Numbered from the stretch's first letter, positions 34,527 through 43,131 are shown. The stretch: DNA of 64,000 nucleotides from Parvularcula sp. (GCA_002704915.1 PAIP01000017.1:1-64000); one strand, 5' to 3'. Notes: generated by a model not told the origin, from the letters alone. Translations and numbers: made by a program.

Positions 34527-36632
34527 ATGATGAATAAATTTTTCTGTGCGGCGGCAGCTTTTGCCGTCATGACTTCTGCGGCGCCAGCGCAGGACGACGA
34601 TCCGTTTTTGTGGCTTGAGGCCGTTGAAGGCGAAAAGGCGCTCGACTGGGTGCGCGAGCAGAATGCGCGCTCCCTGGAAGTCCTCGAAAACGACCCGCGT
34701 TTCGAGCCTATGTATGAAGAGGCGTTGTCGGTCCTGACCTCCGACGAACGTCTTGCGCTCGGCCAGATTCATAACGGCCATGTCTATAATTTCTGGCAGG
34801 ATGATGAGCACAAGCGCGGGCTTTGGCGCCGGGCCAGCGTCGAGAGCTATCGGTCCGGCGAGCCGGCATGGGAAACGGTGCTCGATGTGGATACGCTCGC
34901 CGCTGAGGAAGACCGCAACTGGATACGCGGCTCTGTCGTTTGTCTCTCGCCGGAATATGTTCACTGCATGGTGGAGCTTTCCGATGGCGGCAAGGACGCC
35001 GGTTACTGGCGTGAATTCAACACAGAAGAAAAAGCCTTCGTAGAAGGCGGGTTTGCGCTCGATGAGGCAAAGTCGAGCGTCGAATGGCTTGATTCGGACA
35101 CGCTTCTCATTGGCACGGACCGGGGCGAGGGATCTCTGACATCATCGGGTTATCCGCGCACTGTCATGCGGCTTGAACGCGGCGGGACAGTCGCCGACGC
35201 GCCGGTGATCTTCCAAGGCGAGGAAACGGATGTTTCATCCGACGCGAGGGTCGAACATGAAGACGGCAAGACGCATGTTTTCGTCAGCCGCGGCGTCACG
35301 TTCTTCGAATCCGAATATTATTATCAAGACGAGCAGGGCGGTTTTAACAAACTGCCACTCCCGCTTAACGCCGATTTTCAAGGCGTGCTCGACGGCCGCG
35401 CAGTATTCTTCCTGCGCGAAGACTGGCCTTATGAAGGCGAGACCTATGCACAAGGAAATGTTGTCGCCTATGATCTCGGCGCAGGCGTCGTCGAAACGGT
35501 GTTCGAAGCGGCTGACAACCAGTCTGTCGAGGACGTTGAAATCGGCAAAACCAATATCGTCATCCAGTATCTCGAGGATGTGTCAGGCGCTGCGGTGCGG
35601 GTCACGCGTTCCAAAAAAGGCGACTGGAAAGCGAAATCCATCGCGCTTCCTGAAAATGGCGTCGTTTCCCTTGTCTCCGCCGGCGGCGGCACGGATGACG
35701 CGATGTTTTCCTTTGAAAGCCTGACGTCGCCGGACTCGCTTTATTACGTGACGGCGAAAAACAAGGTCGAGAAGATTGCTGAAACGCCGGCTTTTTACGA
35801 TGCGACCGGCGTCGTTGTGGAACAGCGTTTCGCAACATCCGCAGACGGAACAAAAGTGCCATACTATATCATGGGACTCGATTCCGTGTTGAAAGAGGGC
35901 AATGCGCCGACCGTGCAATATGGCTATGGCGGCTTTCTCGTGCCGATTCTGCCCTATTATTACGACGATCCGTCGCGGCCGCAGCATGGCGCGCTTGCGG
36001 GCCTCATGTGGGTGAAGCGCGGCGGCGTTCTGGTGCTGTCGAATATTCGCGGCGGTTCGGAATACGGTTCGCGCTGGCATCAGGCCGCGCTGAAGGAAAA
36101 CCGCCAGCGCGCTTACGATGATTTCATCGCAATTTCGGAGGATCTGATCGAGACCGGGGTGACGAGGCCTGAAAAGCTCGGCGCCATCGGCCGCTCCAAT
36201 GGCGGTTTGTTGATGGGCGCCATGCTGACCCAGCGCCCGGACCTTTATTCGGCGATCGATATCGGCGTGCCGCTGTTCGATATGAAGCGGTATAACAAGC
36301 TGCTCGCAGGCGCGTCATGGATGGGCGAGTACGGCAATCCCGACATTCCTGAAGAATGGGCCTATATTTCCGAATATTCTCCCTATCAAAATCTGAAGGC
36401 GGACCAGCCCTATCCGAAAGTCCTGTTTTACACTTCCACAAAGGATGACCGCGTGCATCCGGGGCATGCCCGCAAGGCCGCCGCGAAAATGGAGGACCTC
36501 GGTTATGACTTTTTCTACTATGAGAATATCGAGGGCGGTCATGGCGGTACGGCGAACCAGGAACAGCTCGCGCACCGCACCGCGCTTGAGTGGGCCTATT
36601 TCGCCCGGCAATTAATGGGAGAGGCGCAGTGA
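34527..36632 (+). CDS. Exported prolyl oligopeptidase-family (S9) peptidase
   Basis: 701 aa. Signal peptide of about 21 residues (MMNKFFCAAAAFAVMTSAAPAQ); N-terminal beta-propeller part (DPFLWLEAVEGEKALDWVREQN through about 400); C-terminal alpha/beta hydrolase with RGGSEYGSRWHQAALKENRQ, catalytic Ser near 556 (GRSNGGLLMG), Asp near 640 (KDDRVHPGHA) and His near 671 (EGGHGG). Cleaves peptides at proline or related sites in the periplasm. GGAG lies 10 nt before ATG 34527. Coupled to the next gene by a GTGA overlap. Confidence 0.93.
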   Translation: MMNKFFCAAAAFAVMTSAAPAQDDDPFLWLEAVEGEKALDWVREQNARSLEVLENDPRFEPMYEEALSVLTSDERLALGQIHNGHVYNFWQDDEHKRGLWRRASVESYRSGEPAWETVLDVDTLAAEEDRNWIRGSVVCLSPEYVHCMVELSDGGKDAGYWREFNTEEKAFVEGGFALDEAKSSVEWLDSDTLLIGTDRGEGSLTSSGYPRTVMRLERGGTVADAPVIFQGEETDVSSDARVEHEDGKTHVFVSRGVTFFESEYYYQDEQGGFNKLPLPLNADFQGVLDGRAVFFLREDWPYEGETYAQGNVVAYDLGAGVVETVFEAADNQSVEDVEIGKTNIVIQYLEDVSGAAVRVTRSKKGDWKAKSIALPENGVVSLVSAGGGTDDAMFSFESLTSPDSLYYVTAKNKVEKIAETPAFYDATGVVVEQRFATSADGTKVPYYIMGLDSVLKEGNAPTVQYGYGGFLVPILPYYYDDPSRPQHGALAGLMWVKRGGVLVLSNIRGGSEYGSRWHQAALKENRQRAYDDFIAISEDLIETGVTRPEKLGAIGRSNGGLLMGAMLTQRPDLYSAIDIGVPLFDMKRYNKLLAGASWMGEYGNPDIPEEWAYISEYSPYQNLKADQPYPKVLFYTSTKDDRVHPGHARKAAAKMEDLGYDFFYYENIEGGHGGTANQEQLAHRTALEWAYFARQLMGEAQ

Positions 36633-37030
36633 CGGAGTTTCATGCAAGCCTGTTGCAGCGTGCCTGGCGCAAGGTCGATGTGAAACTCGCTGTCGATGGA
36701 GAGATGCATATCTTGCGCTGGCGGCGCGGATTTTTCGTCGACGAAGTTTTGTTCGACGAACGACGCGTCGCAACTGCGCAAGGACTGTTTGGGCGCGAGA
36801 GCGTTTTCGGTCTCGACATCGAGACGCCGGGCGGCGCTCGCGTGAAGTTTGTTTTTATGGTGGATGCGGCGCCGGATTGGAACGACTGGACGGGCAGCAT
36901 GCGCCCCGGCGGCGTGCGCCTGGAGACCGCTGAGCGCGCTTTGATCTCTGTGGGCTCGCTTGGCGGCGAACGGCCTGAGCCGTTCCGCGAACTCTATAAT
37001 CGCGCCATCACGGCGTTGGGGCTTTCCTGA
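36629..37030 (+). CDS. 133-aa cytosolic protein, unknown function
   Basis: Starts at GTG 36629, which overlaps the TGA of the peptidase gene, with GGGAG 7 nt upstream. The sequence (MTEFHASLLQRAWRKVDVKL, RRGFFVDEVLFDERRVATAQG, VKFVFMVDAAPDWNDWTGSM) has no signal peptide or membrane helix and looks like a compact beta-rich domain. Translationally coupled to the S9 peptidase, but no functional link is evident. Family not recognised. Confidence 0.75.
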   Translation: MTEFHASLLQRAWRKVDVKLAVDGEMHILRWRRGFFVDEVLFDERRVATAQGLFGRESVFGLDIETPGGARVKFVFMVDAAPDWNDWTGSMRPGGVRLETAERALISVGSLGGERPEPFRELYNRAITALGLS

Positions 37031-37037
37031 AAAAACA

Positions 37038-37063
37038 AAGCCGCCCTTTTGAGGGCGGCTTTT
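37038..37063. terminator. Bidirectional intrinsic terminator
   Basis: AAGCCGCCCT/AGGGCGGCTT perfect 10-bp stem with loop TTTG; T run on the plus side and TTTGTTTTTT on the minus side. It ends both the 133-aa gene and the csbD-like gene. Confidence 0.9.
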
Positions 37064-37085
37064 GCAATGGCTGTGGACCGCCGGT

Positions 37086-37283
37086 CTAGGCGGCCGTATC
37101 CCAGTCATTGACCTGCTTTTCGGCTTCTTCGCGGGCGACGCCGTATTTCTCCTGAATCTTGCCGACAAGCTTGTCCCGGTCGCCTTCGACCTGGGTCAGG
37201 TCATCGTCGGTCAGCTTGCCCCACTGGGACTTCGCCGAGCCTTTGAGCTGGTTCCATTTGCCTTTCAATTCATCCGAATTCAT
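37086..37283 (-). CDS. CsbD family stress protein
   Basis: 65 aa from ATG 37283 with AAGGAG 8 nt upstream. MNSDELKGKWNQLKGSAKSQ, WGKLTDDDLTQVEGDRDKLV and GKIQEKYGVAREEAEKQV are the CsbD hallmarks. Small soluble helical protein induced in general stress in many bacteria; biochemical role unknown. Confidence 0.95.
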   Translation of the reverse strand: MNSDELKGKWNQLKGSAKSQWGKLTDDDLTQVEGDRDKLVGKIQEKYGVAREEAEKQVNDWDTAA

Positions 37284-37392
37284 GATGCGCGCTCCTTTTT
37301 GTTGCACATCAATCCAACACCGAAATTGCGCGAACCGTTCCCTTTTGCGGGGAAACACGCTTAAACTGCGCGATCGAATAAAGGGGCGGCGC

Positions 37393-38661
37393 ATGGCTTG
37401 GTGGTTCGGAATTAAACTTTGGAAACGGGTCTTTCTGGGGCTCGTGCTCGGCGTGATTTTCGGGCTGGCCGTCTCCCAGACCATGGAGGCCGCCGCCGCG
37501 GAGGCGCTGCTGGAAAAGGTGCGCGTCATCGGAACGGTGTTCATCCGCCTGATCCGCATGATCGTTGTGCCGCTGGTTTTCTTCACGCTGGTCGCCGGCA
37601 TCTACGCTATGGGCGATCCGAAAAAACTCGGCACCATCGGCATCAAGGCCTTCGTGCTTTATATTTTCACGACCTTCTTCGCCAACCTCATCGGTCTCGG
37701 CATGGGCACGCTGTTCCAGCCTGGAAAAGGCGTTGATCTTGGCGGCGCGGAGCCGCGTCAGATGGGCGAGGCGCAACCCATTGGCGAGCGCCTTCTGGGC
37801 ATTATTCCGGAAAACCCTTTCGCTGCGCTTGTCGAAGGCGACATGCTGGCGGTGATCTTTTTCGCCCTTCTGCTCGGCGTCGGTCTCCTGATGGCGCGCG
37901 AGGCGGGGCAGGCGGCGGGCCGGTTCTTCGAGGCCGGCGCCGAGGGCATCTTGCAGATGACCCATATCATCATGGAGTTGGCGCCCTTCGGCGTCTTCGG
38001 TCTCATCGCTTATGTTGCGGGCACGCAAGGGGTCGCCACCTTTACCGCCATTCTTTCTCTGACCCTGGCTGTCTATCTCGGCTGCGCTCTCCACATGTTG
38101 TTTGTTTACGGAGGGCTGGTGCGGATTATTTTGCGTCTGCCATTCGTCGATTTCTTCCGTGGCATTCTCGACCCGATGATGGTCGCTTATTCCACCTCGT
38201 CCTCTTCGGCCACGTTGCCGGTGACGATCCGTGCGGCGACTGAAAATCTCGGCATCAAGAAATCCGTGGCTGGCTCTGTCCTGCCGCTCGGCGCCACGAT
38301 CAATATGGATGGAACCTCGCTCTATCTCGGCATCGTGGCGCTCTTTACGGCGCAGGCTTTCGGTTATTCGCTGGAGCCGCAGCATTATTTCCTCATCGCG
38401 CTAACGGCCGCGCTCGTCTCCATCGGCACTGCGGGCGTTCCCTCTGCATCGTTGTTCCTGCTCGCCATCGTGCTTGAAGTCTTTGACGTGACGCCGGAGC
38501 ATACGGCGCTCGTCATCGGGTTTATTTTCCCCTTTGACCGGCTTTTGGACATGATGCGCACGGTGACCAATGTGACCGGGGATACGGCGGTTGCGACGGC
38601 GGTCGCCAAATGGGAGGGCGAGCTTGATGAAGACGTCTTCCGGCAGAAGCCTTTAAGCTAG
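37393..38661 (+). CDS. Dicarboxylate/amino acid:cation symporter (DAACS), second copy
   Basis: 422 aa from ATG 37393 with AAGGGG upstream; the longer frame to 37159 is antisense to csbD. Motifs: IRLIRMIVVPLVFFTLVAGI, YSTSSSSATLPVT, TM7 GATINMDGTSLY (complete NMDGT) and FPFDRLLDMMRTVTNVTGD with the substrate and Na+ residues. Closer to GltP/DctA-type transporters than the paralogue at 19538. Confidence 0.94.
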   Translation: MAWWFGIKLWKRVFLGLVLGVIFGLAVSQTMEAAAAEALLEKVRVIGTVFIRLIRMIVVPLVFFTLVAGIYAMGDPKKLGTIGIKAFVLYIFTTFFANLIGLGMGTLFQPGKGVDLGGAEPRQMGEAQPIGERLLGIIPENPFAALVEGDMLAVIFFALLLGVGLLMAREAGQAAGRFFEAGAEGILQMTHIIMELAPFGVFGLIAYVAGTQGVATFTAILSLTLAVYLGCALHMLFVYGGLVRIILRLPFVDFFRGILDPMMVAYSTSSSSATLPVTIRAATENLGIKKSVAGSVLPLGATINMDGTSLYLGIVALFTAQAFGYSLEPQHYFLIALTAALVSIGTAGVPSASLFLLAIVLEVFDVTPEHTALVIGFIFPFDRLLDMMRTVTNVTGDTAVATAVAKWEGELDEDVFRQKPLS

Positions 38662-38685
38662 GTCCGTTCTTCGCTAGCTTGGGTC

Positions 38686-39276
38686 ATGGCCAACAACATC
38701 AAGCGTCTGCGACTTGGGTTCCTTTTCTCGCCGCGCGAATTCTCCCGGCTGATCGGGACATATCCGGAATATCTGCCGCGGCTTGAATCGGGCGAGCGGG
38801 CGCTGTCAGACCCATGGATCGACGCCGTCAGCAGCGCGCTTGGCATTGCGCCGGAAGACGTGCTCGATCCGGATGCAAATATTGAAAAGATCGTCGCCGC
38901 CGTGCAGCGCCCTGACATTAAGCGCGCTATGGTATGTCCCATCGGCGCCCGCTACGCCATTCTTGCGCTGGCGGCCAAGACATGCGGGCTGAGACCGGCG
39001 CAGCATATCGCCGAAGATGACGTTGCAGACGCGGTTTGCAGTCTGATTGCTTATGTGAATGGCGGAGGGCCGTCGTCGGACGAAATCGACGAAGAGACGA
39101 TCAATCGTCTTTCGAAAGGTCTTCAAATAACCGCCTTAACAATCCTTCAATCTTGCTTTGACGATCCGCCTCCGAATTTCCAGGAGCGCCTGCAGGCCGC
39201 CCTTCCAGGGGCATTGTCGTTGATTGAGGCTTTTTCCCGGATTGAGGAACCCGTCCTTCCATTGGGAACGGAATGA
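38686..39276 (+). CDS. XRE-like helix-turn-helix protein, unknown role
   Basis: 196 aa. The N-terminus MANNIKRLRLGFLFSPREFS, YPEYLPRLESGERALSDPWI fits a short lambda-repressor-like HTH; the rest (80-190) is helical (ARYAILALAAKTCGL, QERLQAALPGALSLIEAFSR). The last 176 bp overlap a convergent minus-strand frame. Base composition falls toward the end (ATA, TTA, CAA codons appear). Target unknown. Confidence 0.65.
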   Translation: MANNIKRLRLGFLFSPREFSRLIGTYPEYLPRLESGERALSDPWIDAVSSALGIAPEDVLDPDANIEKIVAAVQRPDIKRAMVCPIGARYAILALAAKTCGLRPAQHIAEDDVADAVCSLIAYVNGGGPSSDEIDEETINRLSKGLQITALTILQSCFDDPPPNFQERLQAALPGALSLIEAFSRIEEPVLPLGTE

Positions 39277-39358
39277 TATTGTCGCTTTTCCGTTTGGGAA
39301 AAACGTCTAGCAAACGCTCATAAAGCGTTTCCGCCCGCTTGCGATCGTCTTCCTCCAA
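39101..39358 (-). CDS. Possible 85-aa protein overlapping the 3' end of the XRE-like gene
   Basis: TTG 39358 preceded by AAGGGGG 5 nt away opens a frame EEDDRKRAETLYERLLDVF, RKSDNIIPFP, ..., SKIEGLLRRLFEDLSKDD. The two amphipathic charged helices and the proline motif look like real protein, but 176 bp are shared antisense with the XRE-like gene. Either both are expressed or one is a shadow. The open frame extends to TTG 39493 without SD. Confidence 0.4.
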   Translation of the reverse strand: MEEDDRKRAETLYERLLDVFPKRKSDNIIPFPMEGRVPQSGKKPQSTTMPLEGRPAGAPGNSEADRQSKIEGLLRRLFEDLSKDD

Positions 39359-39474
39359 GTGGTCCCCCTTCGTTTCACCCCGACTCTTTAAAGGAAGACG
39401 CTTTCTTAACAAAAGCGGCCGGGGGAGGGAAGAGCTTTTCAAGCTTTCCCGGAAAGAGACAAACAATACTTGCT

Positions 39475-39490
39475 TTAATAAGTTGTTAAC
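39475..39490. promoter_or_regulatory. CtrA box, perfect TTAA-N7-TTAAC
   Basis: TTAA at 39475-39478, seven bases, TTAAC at 39486-39490. This matches the full consensus for the cell-cycle regulator CtrA, in an AT-rich gap between the minus-strand frame and the gene at 39580. Confidence 0.6.
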
Positions 39491-39507
39491 CAAAACACTA
39501 TCCGCGC

Positions 39508-39522
39508 TTAACTGCAGATTAA
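39508..39522. promoter_or_regulatory. CtrA box, TTAA-N7-TTAA
   Basis: TTAA at 39508-39511 and 39519-39522 with a 7-base spacer, 33 bases (about three helical turns) after the first box and about 58 bp before the ATG at 39580. Confidence 0.58.
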
Positions 39523-39579
39523 ATTCAATTGGGTCTTCTTTTTCGATGCCGGCACGGGGCCGGAAGTGGAGAAGACCTT

Positions 39580-39978
39580 ATGAAGACGAAAGATCTGCGC
39601 AGCGAGCAAATCGCCCTGTTGCGTTTCGAAAAATCCCTTAAAGAAGCCGCCAAGGAAAAGGCCTCGGGCAAGCCGCTCGACAAGGCGCCGGTGCTGGCGG
39701 GGCTCGCCGCCGTGACCGCTGCGGGCGCGAGCGTCGCCGAGAAAATGGGCGATGCGTCCGCTTTGAACTATGCATCTGAGATAGAGCGTGCTGCGCTCGC
39801 GGCGAATGACGGCGCAACATGGCTGATGAATCTTGCCGAAGTCGTTGGCAAGGCACACAATGCCATTGAAGCGATGGCCCTCAATGGGGCGTTCGTGATT
39901 CTGCAAGCGAATGGCGGGACGCCGAAAGAAGATCCGCCGGAGGTGATCGCATCACTCCTGACCAGTGGATGGTTGTAG
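39580..39978 (+). CDS. 132-aa soluble helical protein, unknown; CtrA boxes upstream
   Basis: ATG 39580 has GGAG 9 nt upstream; a longer frame to 39529 is not used. Sequence: charged N-terminal helix (MKTKDLRSEQIALLRFEKSL, KEAAKEKASGK), an Ala/Gly-rich middle (LAGLAAVTAAGASVAEKMG) and a C-terminal helical part (GATWLMNLAEVVGKAHNAIE). No known domain seen. It overlaps the next gene by 10 bp, so the pair is an operon. The upstream CtrA boxes suggest cell-cycle-timed expression (inference). Confidence 0.7.
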   Translation: MKTKDLRSEQIALLRFEKSLKEAAKEKASGKPLDKAPVLAGLAAVTAAGASVAEKMGDASALNYASEIERAALAANDGATWLMNLAEVVGKAHNAIEAMALNGAFVILQANGGTPKEDPPEVIASLLTSGWL

Positions 39979-40457
39979 CACGCTATGGGGCGTTCCTGTT
40001 TTTCGGGGTCGCCCTGTGCTACATTTCCGGGTCGCGGAATCTGAGACTGGCGGCGACGGTGGTCGCCGCCAATTGGATTCTCTCCAACACATTTTATTAT
40101 TTTTTCAAAAATGCCGCCGTTAACTTCATAGCGCCCGTGGGCATTCTTGTTCTCGCGCTGTTCTGGCAATTTTGGCACACCAAAAGTCTCAACGGCAAAT
40201 TCATTCACCGGACGTTTTTCTTTTATTATTTCCTTTATCTGCTGATTAACACCTGGCATCTGCTGGGCCGTTTCTTTTTCCCGGAAACGTTGAGCGCCAA
40301 TTATTACTTCTCGCTCGCGGCCTCCAATGTGGTGTTCATACTCGTCGTGGCCACGATGTGGTTCCTGGGGATACTCAAAATTCTCGATCGCTATGCTGAC
40401 GGCGGTCTCATGGGCGTTTTCAACCGCAATATCGACAAATGGCGGAAGTGGTTTTGA
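39969..40457 (+). CDS. Multi-helix membrane protein, unknown; second gene of the CtrA-box unit
   Basis: 162 aa, four to five membrane helices (about 7-22, 27-44, 52-68, 82-102, 115-138), rich in Phe, Tyr and Trp (NTFYYFFKNAAVNFIAPVGI, HRTFFFYYFLYLLINTWHLL). The C-terminus is amphipathic and basic (FNRNIDKWRKWF). It has the look of a small inner-membrane or phage-type protein, but no family is recognised. Confidence 0.7.
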   Translation: MVVARYGAFLFFGVALCYISGSRNLRLAATVVAANWILSNTFYYFFKNAAVNFIAPVGILVLALFWQFWHTKSLNGKFIHRTFFFYYFLYLLINTWHLLGRFFFPETLSANYYFSLAASNVVFILVVATMWFLGILKILDRYADGGLMGVFNRNIDKWRKWF

Positions 40458-40551
40458 GGCGCAGGTTTAGGCGCAATATCGCCGACTTGTTTCATCAGCC
40501 AGAAATGAAGCTGCGATAGACTTTGCCCTCCTATCTCGGGGAGGCGCCTCC

Positions 40552-40875
40552 ATGACCGGTCACGAATTCGGCAAGCGCAGTCCTGACGCGCCAAAACCGG
40601 CGACGGACGTCGCCAAAGACCCGCTGGCGTCGGTTGCCGGCTTGCCGCTCCCGGAAAAAATCGCCGCCTTATGGCCGCTGATATTCATCTTCGTAGGCGG
40701 CGCCTGCGGCGGCGGGGCGGCGCTGATCAATATCCGGATCATGCACGGCTCCCTGCCGGCGCCCGCGAAATACGCCCTCGCCCTTCTGACCGGGATTGGC
40801 GCCCTCCTGCTCTATTTTCTGATTGTGATCGGCCTCGCGCTCGCCTTTCCGGATATTTTCGCGCGCGAAGGCTGA
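40552..40875 (+). CDS. 107-aa two-helix membrane protein, unknown
   Basis: MTGHEFGKRSPDAPKPATDV begins a soluble 30-residue leader; helices at about 42-62 (LWPLIFIFVGGACGGGAALI) and 75-99 (ALALLTGIGALLLYFLIVIG). GGAG lies 9 nt before ATG 40552. No family recognised. Confidence 0.7.
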   Translation: MTGHEFGKRSPDAPKPATDVAKDPLASVAGLPLPEKIAALWPLIFIFVGGACGGGAALINIRIMHGSLPAPAKYALALLTGIGALLLYFLIVIGLALAFPDIFAREG

Positions 40876-41156
40876 GGCGGCTTCCGCGTCTCTTCTTGCC
40901 TTCCACCGCTCGATCCCCTATAGCCCCCCTCGAATTTCGGGAAAGCTAGGATTTCCTGTCTCTGCCTGAACGACCCCCAAGCCTCAAAACTGGGACGGGT
41001 CAGGGGAGCGCCGCCATCGGGGTAACGCCCTCATGGCGGTTAAACGCTTTGTGCGCCGCTTGCCTTGTGGCGCCGGGCGCTTATTTGGACGCCACGGGCT
41101 GGCGGCGGGCCGGTAAAGCGCCGCGGACGAGAAGTTTCGAGACCGAAAGGGGTCTG
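40876..41156 (+). other. ffh leader region with hairpins
   Basis: 281 gene-free bases before ffh. They hold CCGCCAT...ATGGCGG around 41020-41039, a GCGCC...GGCGC pair near 41052-41073, and AGACC-GAAAGG-GGTCT at 41140-41155, whose loop and right arm contain the ffh SD (GAAAGGGG). No SRP-RNA consensus, tRNA or open gene was found. The last hairpin could limit ffh translation. Confidence 0.4.
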
Positions 41157-42698
41157 ATGTTTGAAAGTTTAAGCGACCGTTTAGGCGCGATCTTCGAGGG
41201 ACTTCGCGGAAAAGGCGCCCTTGAGGAAAAAGATGTCAATGAAGCCCTGAGGGAGGTGCGCGTTGCGCTCCTGGAGGCCGACGTCGCGCTGCCCGTCGCC
41301 AAGGATTTCATCGCCAAGGTCAAGGAACGCGCCATCGGCGCGGAGGTCCTGCGCTCGGTGACGCCGGGCCAGCAGGTCGTGAAGATCGTCCATGACGCCC
41401 TTGTCGACATGCTGGGCGGAGAGGAGGCGGACGGGTCCCTCTCCTTCGCCACGACCCCGCCGGCGGTGATCATGATGGTCGGCCTGCAAGGCTCGGGCAA
41501 AACCACCTCCACGGCGAAGATCGCCCTGCGGCTGCAAAAGCGCGAGAAGAAAAAGGTCTTGATGGCCTCGCTCGACACGCGCCGTCCGGCCGCGCAGGAA
41601 CAGCTCGCCATTCTCGGCGAGCAGGCGGATGTCAAAACCCTGCCCATCATCGCCGGGCAGAACCCGCGCGACATTGCAAAGCGCGCCGTCGAGGCGGGCA
41701 AGCTCGGCGGTTATGACGTCGTCATGCTCGACACCGCGGGCCGGCTTTCCATCGACGAACAGTTGATGACCGAGATCGCCGACATCCATGCGGCGACGAA
41801 CCCCATCGAAAGCCTGCTCGTCGTCGACTCGCTCACGGGTCAGGATGCGGTGACGACGGCGGAGAAGTTCAAGGAACGCGTGCCCGTCACCGGTGTTGTG
41901 ATGACCCGCATCGACGGCGATGCGCGCGGCGGCGCGGCGCTCTCCATGCGCGCGGTCACCGGGGCCCCGATCAAATTCGTCGGCGTCGGCGAAAAGCTCG
42001 ACGCCCTCGACGCCTTCGAGCCGAAACGCATGGCCGGCCGCATTCTCGGCATGGGCGACATCGTTTCGCTCGTTGAAAAAGCTTCCGAGGAAATGGATGC
42101 GGCGAAGGCCGAAAAAGCCGCCAAGCGCATGGCCAAGGGCGAGTTCGACATGGACGATCTCGCCGACCAGTTCAAACAGATGCGCAAGATGGGCGGCATG
42201 GGCGCCATCCTCGGCATGCTGCCCGGCATGGGCAAAATGAAAAAGATGGTCGATCAGGCCGGCGGCCTCGACGACAAGGAGATCGTCCGTCAGGAAGCGA
42301 TCATTTCGTCGATGACGAAAGCCGAGCGCAAGAAACCTGCGCTCATGAACGCCAAACGCAAAAAACGCGTCGCCGCGGGCTCCGGCACGTCGGTGCAGGA
42401 AGTGAACAAGCTCCTCAAGGCCCACCGCCAGATGGCGGACATGATGAAGAAGATGGGCAAGGGCGGCATGAAAGGCCTCGCCGCGCAGATGGCCGGGATG
42501 GGTGTCGGAAACCCGTTCGGCGGAGGCGGCGGCCCCGATGCGGCGGCGCTGCTCGAGCAGGCGAAAGCCAAGTCCGGCAAAGGCGGCGATGCTCCGTCAG
42601 CGGACGATCTCGATTTCGACGCCATTGAAAAGGCGCTTTCCGGTCAAGGCGCCATGCCGCCGGGAATGGGCGGCCTGCCGGGAATGAAAAAGAAATAA
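41157..42698 (+). CDS. ffh: Signal recognition particle GTPase Ffh
   Basis: Targets nascent inner-membrane proteins with 4.5S RNA and FtsY. 513 aa from ATG 41157 (MFESLSDRLGAIFEGLRGKG); the extension to 41049 is rejected. N domain, G domain with GLQGSGKTTSTAK, DTRRPAAQEQL, DTAGRL, TRIDGDARGG and GVGEK, then the Met-rich M domain (MRKMGGMGAILGMLPGMGKM, RKKRVAAGSGTSVQEVN). rpsP follows in the same operon. Confidence 0.96.
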   Translation: MFESLSDRLGAIFEGLRGKGALEEKDVNEALREVRVALLEADVALPVAKDFIAKVKERAIGAEVLRSVTPGQQVVKIVHDALVDMLGGEEADGSLSFATTPPAVIMMVGLQGSGKTTSTAKIALRLQKREKKKVLMASLDTRRPAAQEQLAILGEQADVKTLPIIAGQNPRDIAKRAVEAGKLGGYDVVMLDTAGRLSIDEQLMTEIADIHAATNPIESLLVVDSLTGQDAVTTAEKFKERVPVTGVVMTRIDGDARGGAALSMRAVTGAPIKFVGVGEKLDALDAFEPKRMAGRILGMGDIVSLVEKASEEMDAAKAEKAAKRMAKGEFDMDDLADQFKQMRKMGGMGAILGMLPGMGKMKKMVDQAGGLDDKEIVRQEAIISSMTKAERKKPALMNAKRKKRVAAGSGTSVQEVNKLLKAHRQMADMMKKMGKGGMKGLAAQMAGMGVGNPFGGGGGPDAAALLEQAKAKSGKGGDAPSADDLDFDAIEKALSGQGAMPPGMGGLPGMKKK

Positions 42699-42726
42699 GT
42701 TTTGAATCTGAAGAAGGAAAAAGAAG

Positions 42727-43125
42727 ATGTCACTTAAAATCAGACTGGCCCGGGGCGGGGCGAAGAAACGTCCGTTCTACTCGATCGTCGTCGCCGACTC
42801 GCGCAATCCGCGCGATGGCCGCTTCATCGAAAAGATCGGCACTTATAATCCGCTGCTCGGCCGCGATGACGAGAAACGCGTTCAGTATGATGACGAGCGC
42901 GCCAAATACTGGCTGTCCAAAGGGGCGCAGCCAAGCGATCGCGTCGCGCGCTTTTTCTCGGTGAACGGCCTTGTGAAATGGGAGCACGGCAATAACCCCA
43001 ATAAGGGCAAGCCGGGCCAGAAGGCGCAGGAACGCGCTGCGGAAAAGGCCGAAAAAGAAGCCGCCGCCAACGCCCCGGCCGAAGCGCCCGCAGAGGACGC
43101 GCCTGCCGAAGAAGCGGCCGAATAG
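42727..43125 (+). CDS. rpsP: 30S ribosomal protein S16 with long C-terminal tail
   Basis: 132 aa: S16 core ([51 protein letters not shown]) of about 85 residues, then a 45-residue tail rich in Ala, Glu and Lys, ending in an acidic/proline repeat ([17 protein letters not shown]). Tails of this kind are known in alphaproteobacterial S16. Usually followed by rimM-trmD-rplS; here those lie 13-20 kb away on the other strand. Confidence 0.96.
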   Translation: MSLKIRLARGGAKKRPFYSIVVADSRNPRDGRFIEKIGTYNPLLGRDDEKRVQYDDERAKYWLSKGAQPSDRVARFFSVNGLVKWEHGNNPNKGKPGQKAQERAAEKAEKEAAANAPAEAPAEDAPAEEAAE

Positions 43126-43131
43126 CTTGTT

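Noticed and set aside
40876-41156. Possible 4.5S SRP RNA or tmRNA in the ffh leader
   Set aside because: The conserved SRP-loop sequence and tmRNA ends are not present.
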